From: Chromera velia
Lineage: Eukaryota; Sar; Chromeraceae
Direction of reading: 5' to 3'
Assembly (NCBI GenBank): GCA_018398765.1
Contig: JAHBMJ010002430.1
Location: forward strand, 5,874 to 19,052
DNA: 13,179 bases
This document shows positions 7,823 to 13,179 of this stretch, one piece after another. The notes beneath the pieces were generated by a model. That model saw only the letters and a program-made list of their open reading frames with translations. It was not told the origin of the DNA and made no database searches. Each line of letters starts with the position of its first letter. The first letter of the stretch is position 1. The translations under genes were made by a program, and so were the position numbers.

Positions 7823-8020
7823 CAATTCTTGAGTATTTGGATATTCCACTCATCACAAACCCCCCCTCTCTGGTCCTGTCGCCCATTGAGGGCATCGGGG
7901 ACCGCAGTGACTTCATGAAGATGATTGACCGCTTTGACCCTCCGCCCTGAACTTCAGTGGCCTCTGCGTCTTTCCCCATACCCCCAAGAATGGTGGTCCA
8001 GCCTCTCTGTTGCGGTCTTC
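7823..8020 (-). CDS. Exon: GAIN-like beta region
   Basis: A 198-base, phase 1-1 exon (residues about 505-570). The acceptor CTGCTACTGCTATCAG has a very good pyrimidine tract, and the donor is ATTG|GTCAGT. It encodes RPQQRGWTTILGGMGKD, a Gly-rich turn, SKRSIIFMKSL, and GGFVMSGISKYSRI. The last part followed by the next exon (VARQNGEVIGAG) resembles the strand-turn-strand preceding the GPS in GAIN domains. An alternative acceptor inside the exon (after AAGTTCAG) with a phase-0 upstream donor is possible but has a poor pyrimidine tract. Confidence 0.65.
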
Positions 8021-8325
8021 CTGATAGCAGTAGCAGAAGGAAAAGAAATGAAGGGAAGAAGGCAGCAAGAAAGGACGAGCGCAAATGTGAACCTCGAAGC
8101 AGAGGACTAATTTATGAGAGGTCAAGACGGAGAAAAAAAAGAAAGTCCCACGTGGAACAATTGAGGGAACGAGAACAAGGAGGAGTGAGACAGAGAGGAG
8201 CGGGACATGTCAGGAGGGTACCCCTTCAGTGTCGTGCTGCTTAAAAAAAAAACATTCAGAAAGAAAGTAGAAAGGGGGGGGAGAGGAGAGGACAGGAGAG
8301 TAGGAAGAAGTCGAGACAGACCGAC
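8021..8325 (-). other. Intron with pyrimidine-rich (sense) tracts
   Basis: A 305-base intron from donor GTCGGT to acceptor CTGCTATCAG, preceded by a strong pyrimidine tract. On the plus strand it is purine-rich, with a run of nine or more A near 8243-8252. No coding signal is visible. Confidence 0.6.
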
Positions 8326-8493
8326 CAACTGGAAACTCTGTGTCATCTGGGAGTGTGAGTGTGAGAGAAGAGTCTCCCGAGGTCACTGAAAAGGACGTCG
8401 TCCCCTCGGGTGCGTTGGCTACTGTCAAGGTTATATCGTCATTTGTAATTGTTGTGCTCCCAGACTCTGGAAGGGCCTCCGAGATACTGTCTC
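8326..8493 (-). CDS. Exon: beta-rich extracellular segment (GAIN-like)
   Basis: A 168-base, phase 1-1 exon (residues about 449-504) from acceptor CTGATGCAG to donor GTTG|GTCGGT. It begins GDSISEALPESG and goes on with Thr/Ser-rich alternating strands (ITNDDITLTV, then SLTLTLPDDTEF). In polycystin-1-like and related GAIN-containing proteins, a helix followed by this type of 'N-x-x-L-T' strand marks the start of the GAIN region. That reading is inference; the coding call itself rests on phase and composition. The sequence is not similar to the EGF modules. Confidence 0.75.
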
Positions 8494-8717
8494 CTGCATC
8501 AGAGCAGGCATGTAGACAGACATGCAGATCTAAAGGTAAACCGACACAATTAAGGGCAGGCAGAGGCACAAGGGCAGGAAAAGGTTTCAATAAGTTGCCT
8601 GAAGACGTTTAGGGTGTTGGGTGTCAGCTCTTTCACATTCACACAATTAAGCACAGCGTGCATTTCTGCGAGGCAGCATGGGGTTCTGTCTCACTGCGCC
8701 CTTTCTTATTTACTGAC

Positions 8718-8787
8718 CGATTTCGTTCAAAATTTCAAGCGCCAACGCTTCACTCTCCTGCGAACCCTCAACGTCACCTTCAGAGGC
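8718..8787 (-). CDS. Short exon: acidic helical linker
   Basis: A 70-base exon, phase 0 to 1 (residues about 426-448), too short to show up as a long open frame. The acceptor is CATCTCATGCAG and the donor AATCG|GTCAGT. It encodes ASEGDVEGSQ then ESEALALEILNEI, an acidic linker leading into a helix. The phase bridges the 9009-9188 exon (ends phase 0) and the 8326-8493 exon (starts phase 1) exactly, and the helix EALALEILNEI continues across the junction into GDSISEAL. This closure is the main support. Confidence 0.75.
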
Positions 8788-9008
8788 CTGCATGAGATGA
8801 GATGGGGGGAATGGGAGATGGCACACATTAGTGGCCATCAGAACAGAACCGCCTCCTAAATTGTACCCCTTCCCCTATCAGTCTTCCCCTGGCAGGAGTA
8901 TGAAGCTCAGGAACAGAACAGTAATTTTCTCCATACTGCCACTGTCTCCTTATTCCCCTTTCAGGAAAAACACGGCAATTCCTTTGTTTTTTTCAGAATC
9001 TGTCTCAC

Positions 9009-9188
9009 AGTGAGACGTGTACCCGCTTGAAGGTCACAAAACGGACGACCCACTTCTTGCAGAATGACGGCCAGACTTTGAATCTTCGTGTCTGCTGCGC
9101 TTTCCACCAGATCTATCTGGTCCGATGCCAGTGCCATTGCAATGCAGGCGTCCAGCCTGGCGTTCAACTCTGTCCTGGCCGCATTTAC
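9009..9188 (-). CDS. Exon: helical, GAIN-proximal segment
   Basis: A 180-base, phase 0-0 exon (residues about 366-425) from acceptor CTCTGTGCAG to donor CTCACT|GTGAGA. It encodes VNAARTELNARLDACIAM, then DQIDLVESAADTKIQ and a stretch with a second Cys (GRPFCDLQAG). The sequence is strongly amphipathic-helical, as in the helical subdomain A of GAIN domains or the end of REJ regions. The match is by character and position only. The reading frame runs on into the intron, so the donor was chosen because it keeps phase 0 with the next exon. Confidence 0.75.
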
Positions 9189-9337
9189 CTGCACAGAGGT
9201 ACGCAAACAAAATCATTCTCCCATGGGACACAAGTACTGAGATCTGGCCCAGGCAGCCTCACGATTGAATTTCAAAGACTTCTTCAGACCAACGAGACGT
9301 TCTGGAAGCTTGGTGCAAGGAGCCGAAGAAAGACTCT

Positions 9338-9385
9338 TCATCCCAATTTCTGTCTTCATTTCATCCCAATTTCTGTCTTCATTTC
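9338..9385. repeat. 23-bp tandem duplication in an intron
   Basis: The 23-base unit, starting ATCCCAATTTCTG, occurs twice in direct tandem at 9340-9362 and 9363-9385 with no mismatch. It lies in the intron between the exons at 9454-9582 and 9009-9188. Confidence 0.9.
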
Positions 9386-9453
9386 TGAACACGAAAACAG
9401 ACACCCACTGAGGAGTCTGGCCAGAAAGATGGAAAAGAAAATCTCTGCCGGAC

Positions 9454-9582
9454 CTCAGCTGTCTTCGCTAAATGATCAGGATTGTCCAGTTCCCACTGTT
9501 CGATGTCAGCCAGTCCTGCTGCATAGTTGCCCTGTATCATTTCAGACGACGTCGAGCCATCCGATGCGCAGACTTCCCGTAC
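9454..9582 (-). CDS. Exon: extracellular stalk segment (unknown domain)
   Basis: A 129-base, phase 0-0 exon (residues about 323-365) from acceptor ACGGCTGCAG. It begins VREVCASDGS, then acidic and amphipathic helical sequence (GLADIEQWELDNPDHLA). The chosen donor GAG|GTCCGG is weak; a second phase-0 donor CTCA|GTGGGT lies 48 bases further on (ending at 9406) and would add 16 residues. I prefer the first because the join TAE|VNAART continues one helix smoothly. I do not recognise the domain. Its position before a GAIN-like region suggests a REJ- or stalk-type helical segment, which is inference. Confidence 0.65.
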
Positions 9583-10009
9583 CTGCAGCCGTCAGTCAAA
9601 AGAGGTAGCTACACGAATGTTTGCGTACAATACTTCAGGGTCTCTGAAGTTAAGAAGCATTTACTGAGAGAAACAAAACAGCCAGTGACTGTCTTATCTG
9701 TTTCATCACTTGTTTATTCACTGTCCAGAATGTCCACACCGGAGAGAATGGTAACAAGAACATAAGAGCTGGAAGCGGAAAGGTTTACAGAGCAACGATA
9801 AAAACAGCGCATAGAAAAGCCACCAAAAAATCAGAGACAGGGAGGGAAACTGTAACACCAGAAGACACCCTCCATTCCGATGAAAGAAAAGCGACGGAGG
9901 GTCTCGTCAGGAAAAAGTCATGCAGTCTTGAAGAGAGAGTGAATTGTTGAAATTTTGGTTCCATCAGACAAAGCCGGCTCGGCGGAATGGGTTGACACGT
10001 CTGACTGAC
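9583..10009 (-). other. Intron upstream of the helical stalk exon
   Basis: A 427-base non-coding stretch on the current model. It includes an open minus frame reading on from the micro-exon (SQTCQPIPPSR), which I treat as read-through into the intron because no good phase-0 donor follows. No other gene signal is seen. Confidence 0.5.
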
Positions 10010-10023
10010 TTGAGGTCCTACAC
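10010..10023 (-). CDS. Candidate 14-base micro-exon linking EGF modules to the stalk
   Basis: The last EGF exon ends in phase 1 and the next clear exon (9454-9582) starts in phase 0, so a phase 1-to-0 exon is needed. The best candidate is this 14-base segment, preceded by a long TCTG-repeat pyrimidine tract ending CTGCAG and followed by the donor GTCAGT. It would encode (S)VGPQ. The acceptor and donor are both strong and the phase fits exactly. Such a small exon cannot be proved without transcript data; a different acceptor for the next exon (for example after GGGAAG) could also solve the phase. Confidence 0.4.
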
Positions 10024-10026
10024 CTG

Positions 10027-10068
10027 CAGACAGACAGACAGACAGATAGACAGGCAGACAGACAGAAA
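10027..10068. repeat. CAGA tetranucleotide repeat before the micro-exon
   Basis: A slightly degenerate CAGA repeat, TCTG in transcript sense, forms the pyrimidine-rich tract immediately upstream of the CTGCAG acceptor at 10024-10025. Confidence 0.9.
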
Positions 10069-10137
10069 GATGCAAACACATCAAAGTTGTATTCCCCTCT
10101 CCGCCTCTCTCTCTGTCGAACACAATCACATATACAG

Positions 10138-10138
<1 letters not shown>

Positions 10139-10167
<29 letters not shown>
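10139..10167. repeat. (CA)n microsatellite
   Basis: About 29 bases of uninterrupted CA repeat lie in the intron between EGF module 6 and the candidate micro-exon. Confidence 0.95.
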
Positions 10168-10172
<5 letters not shown>

Positions 10173-10295
10173 TACACAATGTCATATTTGTGCACAAATG
10201 ATGAGAGAAAAGTACCAAGCGCGGAAAGGGAGAACGAGGAAAAAACGCACTAGACATGAATTCACTCAAAACATTTCAGCGCCCCCCAAACTCAC

Positions 10296-10421
10296 TGAGA
10301 TCGCATGTGACCCCGTCACCACTCGCACCGGCATTACAGGCGCATTGGAAGGACCCAAGCGTCTCTGTGCACGTTCCCAAAGGAGCACAGTTGTGAGACC
10401 CCAGCACGCACTCGTCAATGT
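10296..10421 (-). CDS. Exon: EGF module 6
   Basis: A 126-base, phase 1-1 exon (residues about 276-317) from acceptor GCATGCAG to donor CTCA|GTGAGT. The split codon A+AC gives NIDEC. Cysteines follow at HNC, GTC, FQC, CAC and VTC. Like module 4 it has Glu in the hydroxylation position (C-T-E-T-L-G-S-F-Q-C). Two residues follow the sixth cysteine before the splice (D, L), so this copy is slightly longer. It is the last EGF module before the protein changes to helical, membrane-proximal sequence. Confidence 0.9.
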
Positions 10422-10809
10422 CTGCATGCACAGAGGAAAAACGGCATTCAGCCAATGCATTCACCCAGATTGCACCTCCCATTTTTAAATGAGGTTCTCA
10501 CTATCTTTCTGTGTTTCGGAATAATAAAGGAGAATATGGTGCCGCCAACCGAATCAAGATCGAAAGAAGCTGCGACCAGCAAGAAGAGAAGGGAGTGACT
10601 AATGTTTCTTCATGTCCTCACGGGAGAGAAGCACGTGAATGCTTTGAAGGGCGATAAATGGGAACCTCGAAAGCTCTTGCAAAGACCCAACCGGCATCAC
10701 CCGCACGACAGGAAGTCCCTCCGTCTCTGGGGGGGAGGGCGGCACAGTTTCCTCCGAATTCACGCGCACACACCCACACACACACATGCATGTAACGTTG
10801 ACAACTAAC
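10422..10809 (-). other. Intron between EGF modules 5 and 6
   Basis: A 388-base intron from donor GTTAGT to acceptor TGCATGCAG. It contains a short CA-rich tract near 10762-10790. No extra cysteine-rich exon or other coding signal is visible. Confidence 0.6.
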
Positions 10810-10932
10810 TCGTACAGTTGACCCCATCTCCCAGGTAGCCGGAATTGCACGCGCAAGAAAAGGAGCCGATCGCGTTCGTGCATGCTGCCCCGGTATGGCA
10901 GTCGTGTGTGCTCATGACACACTCGTCGACGT
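10810..10932 (-). CDS. Exon: calcium-binding EGF module 5
   Basis: A 123-base, phase 1-1 exon (residues about 235-275) from acceptor CGTTTCAG to donor ACGA|GTTAGT. It encodes DVDEC, then HDC, AAC, FSC, CAC and VNC, with the Asn hydroxylation consensus C-T-N-A-I-G-S-F-S-C. The donor has T at +3 and is the least typical of the EGF exons, but the exon boundary matches the other copies exactly. Reading on past the donor meets a TAG within two codons, which supports splicing here. Confidence 0.9.
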
Positions 10933-11353
10933 CTGAAACGAAAACAGATGCGGTAGGGATCAAGAGAGGATCCGCACACGCAAACGCAAACAGGGACCTC
11001 CAGGGGGAGACGGGAGGCTGGAGCAAACAGACACGCACACAGGGAGACTGGCACATAGGGTCAATGTACGTGCAAGAGGGCTCATGAAGTCCGGCCATTC
11101 ACATCGGGGTTCGTCACTTCCTCTGTCTGTGGTGTTTTTGCCAAGCAGGAGGGACTTTTGAAGTCTCTCCTCTCCATTCGACGACTGGCAAATCAGTGCT
11201 CATGTCCAGGGGAAAGAGAAAAAAAAGATCTGTGCAGAGGCCCCATTGAAGTTTCTGACGCCATGGGTGAGAATCGAATGGGTCAAGCTTGCAAAAGGTG
11301 CTTGCTTATTTGTCGTGCAGTCAAACACGCGACCCCCCTATTTGTAGGCTCAC
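10933..11353 (-). other. Intron between EGF modules 4 and 5
   Basis: This 421-base intron is the longest between EGF exons. I scanned it for the DxDEC...CxC pattern in all minus frames and found no hidden EGF exon. It holds no clear repeat beyond short purine and CA-rich tracts. Confidence 0.6.
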
Positions 11354-11476
11354 CTGAGCATGTCACTCCGCTGCCTGTCCATCCATCGTTACATGCACAG
11401 CTGAAGCTTCCACTGTTCTCTGCACACGTTGCGTTCCCGTGACAGTTGTGCACTCCGGTCGTACACTCATCGACAT
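11354..11476 (-). CDS. Exon: EGF module 4
   Basis: A 123-base, phase 1-1 exon (residues about 194-234) lying in a stretch with no ATG-initiated frame, so it is easily missed. The acceptor is CCCGCAG and the donor TCAG|GTGAGC. The split codon A+AT gives NVDEC at the start. Cysteines follow at HNC, ATC, FSC, CAC and VTC. Where other copies carry Asp or Asn in the Cys3-Cys4 hydroxylation consensus, this one has Glu (C-A-E-N-S-G-S-F-S-C). The start motif N-V-D-E-C still allows calcium binding. Confidence 0.88.
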
Positions 11477-11765
11477 CTGCGGGCGGACATACTCACAAAC
11501 ATCAAAACACATACAGGGGCGCATAACGAGACAAAGAGTCAGTACTTATGACTGGACGTATAGTTGCACACTTGCTCGGACTGAACCGCACAAAAGACCC
11601 AATCATAGGCATTTTGTGTGAAGAATGACAGTTCTAGCATTGCCATATTTGTTCTTTGTTGACCACAAGAACCCGCAATTCAGCGAGATAAGCAGGAAGA
11701 AAAAACAAATCCTACCTTCACCGATCACACTCCTCGCTCACTGATTCACTTCATTCTCCACTCAC

Positions 11766-11888
11766 TTGTGCACGTGATGCCGATGCCCGTCCAACCAGAG
11801 TTGCACGCACACGAGAAACTGCCGACGGAGTTTGAGCACACAGCATTCGAGTCGCAATCGTCTGCTGCCGTCCCGCACTCATCCAGGT
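11766..11888 (-). CDS. Exon: calcium-binding EGF module 3
   Basis: A 123-base, phase 1-1 exon (residues about 153-193) from acceptor TTCTTGCAG to donor ACAA|GTGAGT. It encodes DLDEC, then DDC, AVC, FSC, CAC and ITC. The Asn of the hydroxylation consensus (C-S-N-S-V-G-S-F-S-C) is present, as is the Gly-rich turn before Cys6 (GWTGIG). The tight match in length and phase to the neighbouring exons points to tandem exon duplication. Confidence 0.9.
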
Positions 11889-12120
11889 CTGCAAGAAGGC
11901 AGGTGAGGAAACGAAAAAAAGAGAGAATGAAGAACCACCACAAAAGGTGGTGAACAGACTCTGCATGGGAAATAAAGGAATCAAAAGAACTCTGACTCCA
12001 GTCCTCACTCACTCCTTCGGGTTCTTTCTATTTAATTCAGAGCAGGCATGCATGTCCCCATTTCAGGAAGATGCCGCTATACGGCCGATCAGACTGACGG
12101 ATTCTATTCTATCAACCCAC

Positions 12121-12243
12121 CTGAACAGATCAGTCCTGTTCCCGAAAAGCCAGTGTCACAGGCACAGGTGAATGACCCCGCAGTATTCGAGCAAGTCGCA
12201 TTAGCAGCACAGTTGTGGGCAGAAGTGCTGCATTCGTCGATAT
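12121..12243 (-). CDS. Exon: calcium-binding EGF module 2
   Basis: A 123-base, phase 1-1 exon (residues about 112-152) from acceptor TTTATGCAG to donor TTCAG|GTGGGT. It encodes DIDEC at the start, then HNC, ATC, FTC, CAC and LIC, six cysteines in all. The Ca-binding start motif D-I-D-E-C and the Asn hydroxylation consensus ([10 protein letters not shown]) are both intact, so this is a canonical Ca-binding EGF module. The 260-base intron before it and the 232-base intron after it are ordinary, with purine- or pyrimidine-rich tracts. Confidence 0.9.
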
Positions 12244-12503
12244 CTGCATAAACACAAAGGGAGCAGGGGGGCAGTGGAAGAAGAGGGGATGCAAAAAAAA
12301 AGCGGGTGAGAGAGGGAGATGAAAAATGAAGAGATCGTTTGAGGACCACGCTGGTGGCAGAAGTGAGAAAGAGCATTAAGAGGAAGGGAAGGCGGTGAAA
12401 AAGAGCAAAAGTAAGAGAGGTGTGAGAGAGATTCGCCTCTCTCCTCTCCTCTGGACGCAGTCTCCTCAAAACCTTTGATCGATCCAGCAGTCGACGTACT
12501 GAC

Positions 12504-12629
12504 CGCTGCACGTCACGCCATCTCCTGAATACCCCACAGTGTTGCAAGCGCAGGTGAAGGAGTCCGTCGTGTCGGTGCAATCTGCCAGGCTGTTGCAGTT
12601 GTGAATTCCCCCTGTGCATTCGTCCATCT
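12504..12629 (-). CDS. Exon: calcium-binding-type EGF module 1
   Basis: A 126-base, phase 1-1 exon (residues about 70-111) from acceptor GATGCAG to donor AGCG|GTCAGT. It starts EMDEC after the split codon and has six cysteines in EGF spacing: DEC, HNC, ADC, FTC, CAC (second Cys) and VTC. The consensus between Cys3 and Cys4 for Asp/Asn hydroxylation in Ca-binding EGF modules is present ([12 protein letters not shown]). The first residue of the usual D-x-D-E-C calcium motif is Glu, which may weaken Ca binding. One residue is inserted after the fifth Cys (NTVGYSG). Such modules rigidify extracellular stalks and mediate protein contacts. Confidence 0.88.
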
Positions 12630-12960
12630 CTGCATCCAGTCATTCAGACGTTCGCTATGCGTTTTTTGACTTTACCCTTGCACCAACTACATGTTGTTGT
12701 ACAATTAGCCAGACATATCCATCATTCATTCGACATGCATCTAGCGTAAGATCACGCTACAAAAATCAACTGCATGGGAAAAGAACACTGAGCAGAAACC
12801 TTACTTCGGAGGCAGAGGCCCTGTGATCGAACCTTCATTCATCCCTCAGCTCTGTGTACTAACTCACTCACTCATTCACTCACTCAATCAATCAATCACT
12901 CACTCACAGTACTACCGACCCACCCAGTGAAATACGTTTGCCGTCTCATGAAAGACTCAC
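12630..12960 (-). other. Intron with TGAG/TGAT repeats
   Basis: This 331-base intron lies between the PAN exon and the first EGF exon, with donor GTGAGT and acceptor GGATGCAG. Within it, 12862-12907 is a degenerate tetranucleotide repeat (ACTC/ATCA on the plus strand). I looked for further EGF or PAN cysteine patterns and found none. Confidence 0.7.
12862..12907. repeat. ACTC/ATCA tetranucleotide repeat
   Basis: A period-4 repeat mixing ACTC and ATCA units lies in the intron just downstream (transcript sense) of the PAN exon donor. In transcript sense it reads as TGAG and TGAT units, containing many GTGAGT copies. Confidence 0.9.
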
Positions 12961-13167
12961 CGAAGGAAAAACTGGCAGTCAGCCAATCAGCATCCGCGAT
13001 GGTCGCCGTGTTTGCCGAGTGGGTTCTGCACGTCAGCGAGAACGGGTTGTAGGAGAAGAACAGACAGCCGGAGGTGACCATACACCGCCGATGACACCCC
13101 ACATTGTCCCTCTCCGTGCGCGACTCGATTTGGTTCCCGTCTATTCGGACCCCTATCTGGTAGTTGT
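12961..13167 (-). CDS. Exon: PAN/Apple domain
   Basis: A 207-base, phase 1-1 exon encoding residues 1-69. It runs from a CTGCAG acceptor (AG complement at 13168-13169) to the donor TTCG|GTGAGT. It begins (D)NYQIGVRIDGN and contains the cysteine and aromatic pattern of PAN/Apple modules: GCHRRC, then TSGC, LFFSYNP and SLTC. PAN modules are disulfide-linked extracellular domains that bind carbohydrate or protein, and are common in alveolate adhesins. Only four cysteines are visible, so it is a compact PAN type rather than a full six-cysteine Apple domain. Symmetric phase 1 ends are typical of shuffled extracellular modules and match the EGF exons that follow. More 5' exons must exist upstream, since the exon opens in the middle of a codon and carries no signal peptide. 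Confidence 0.82.
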
Positions 13168-13179
13168 CTGCAGGCATGC

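Larger units (their letters stand above)
2162..13167 (-). other. Large multi-exon gene (5'-partial): PAN-EGF-GAIN/GPS-multi-TM surface protein
   Basis: This entry covers the whole gene model. Exons in transcript order: 13167-12961, 12629-12504, 12243-12121, 11888-11766, 11476-11354, 10932-10810, 10421-10296, 10023-10010 (tentative), 9582-9454, 9188-9009, 8787-8718, 8493-8326, 8020-7823, 7592-7275, 6919-6810, 6560-6394, 6136-4400, 3648-2743, 2339-2162. Every intron starts GT and ends AG, and codon phase is compatible at every junction. The joined length from the first split codon is a whole number of codons ending at TGA 2162-2164, about 1,708 residues. Residue numbers in the other entries use this model, with 1 as the first split codon of the PAN exon. 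The frame contains one internal TGA (4672-4674). The start codon and signal peptide lie outside the window. The family resemblance (polycystin-1-like N-terminal membrane half) is inferred from domain order and topology, not from an alignment. Confidence 0.75.

Noticed and set aside
9213-9404. Possible exon SAPCTKLPERLVGLKKSLKF between two stalk exons
   Set aside because: Its acceptor and donor phases do not fit the flanking phase-0 exons, and part of the frame is made by the 23-base duplication.
10027-10068. CRISPR-like short tandem array
   Set aside because: It is a simple tetranucleotide microsatellite without spacers, and the window is eukaryotic.
9785-10195. 136-codon minus-strand frame continuing past the micro-exon
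   Set aside because: It enters Cys/Val-rich repeat translation at one end and has no usable donor in the needed phase, so only the 14-base part is kept as a candidate.

Overview
The window looks like nuclear DNA of an intron-rich eukaryotic microbe, most likely a chromerid alveolate such as Chromera velia. That assignment is an inference from style: mid-range GC, long CA/GA and tetranucleotide repeats, small exons in introns of a few hundred bases, GTCAGT/GTGAGT-type donors, and PAN plus EGF modules as in alveolate surface proteins. No bacterial features, rRNA, tRNA or CRISPR array were seen, and no convincing plus-strand gene.

One large minus-strand gene can be followed from the right edge to a stop codon at 2162-2164. 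I rebuilt it by hand by matching reading frame, splice sites and codon phase across about 20 exons. Its 5' end lies beyond 13179. In transcript order it has: a PAN/Apple exon (12961-13167); six EGF exons of 123 or 126 bases, all phase 1-1 (12629 down to 10296); a probable 14-base exon; helical extracellular segments (9582 to 8718); beta-rich, GAIN-like exons (8493 to 7275); a GPS motif split over two exons (7275-7592 and 6810-6919); the first transmembrane helix (6394-6560); a 1.7-kb exon for a long, probably cytoplasmic region (4400-6136); an exon with four more membrane helices (2743-3648); and a C-terminal exon (2162-2339). With all exons joined, the phases close without conflict and give about 1,708 residues in this window, one of them an in-frame TGA.

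The predicted product is a cell-surface protein: extracellular PAN and EGF modules, a GAIN/GPS-like membrane-proximal domain, and five membrane helices with a long cytoplasmic loop after helix 1. This layout recalls the first five helices of polycystin-1-like proteins, but I see no PLAT domain and no polycystin channel core. The notable oddities are the in-frame TGA inside apparently good coding sequence (4672-4674), a GPS lacking the usual His-Leu-Thr/Ser cleavage site, splice donors embedded in GTCA repeats, and long TG tracts (transcript sense) in the introns flanking the membrane exon.

Positions 1-2161 lie downstream of the gene and hold no gene I can support. They include an AT-rich island (about 1081-1760) with a perfect 22-base palindrome, unlike the rest of the window.
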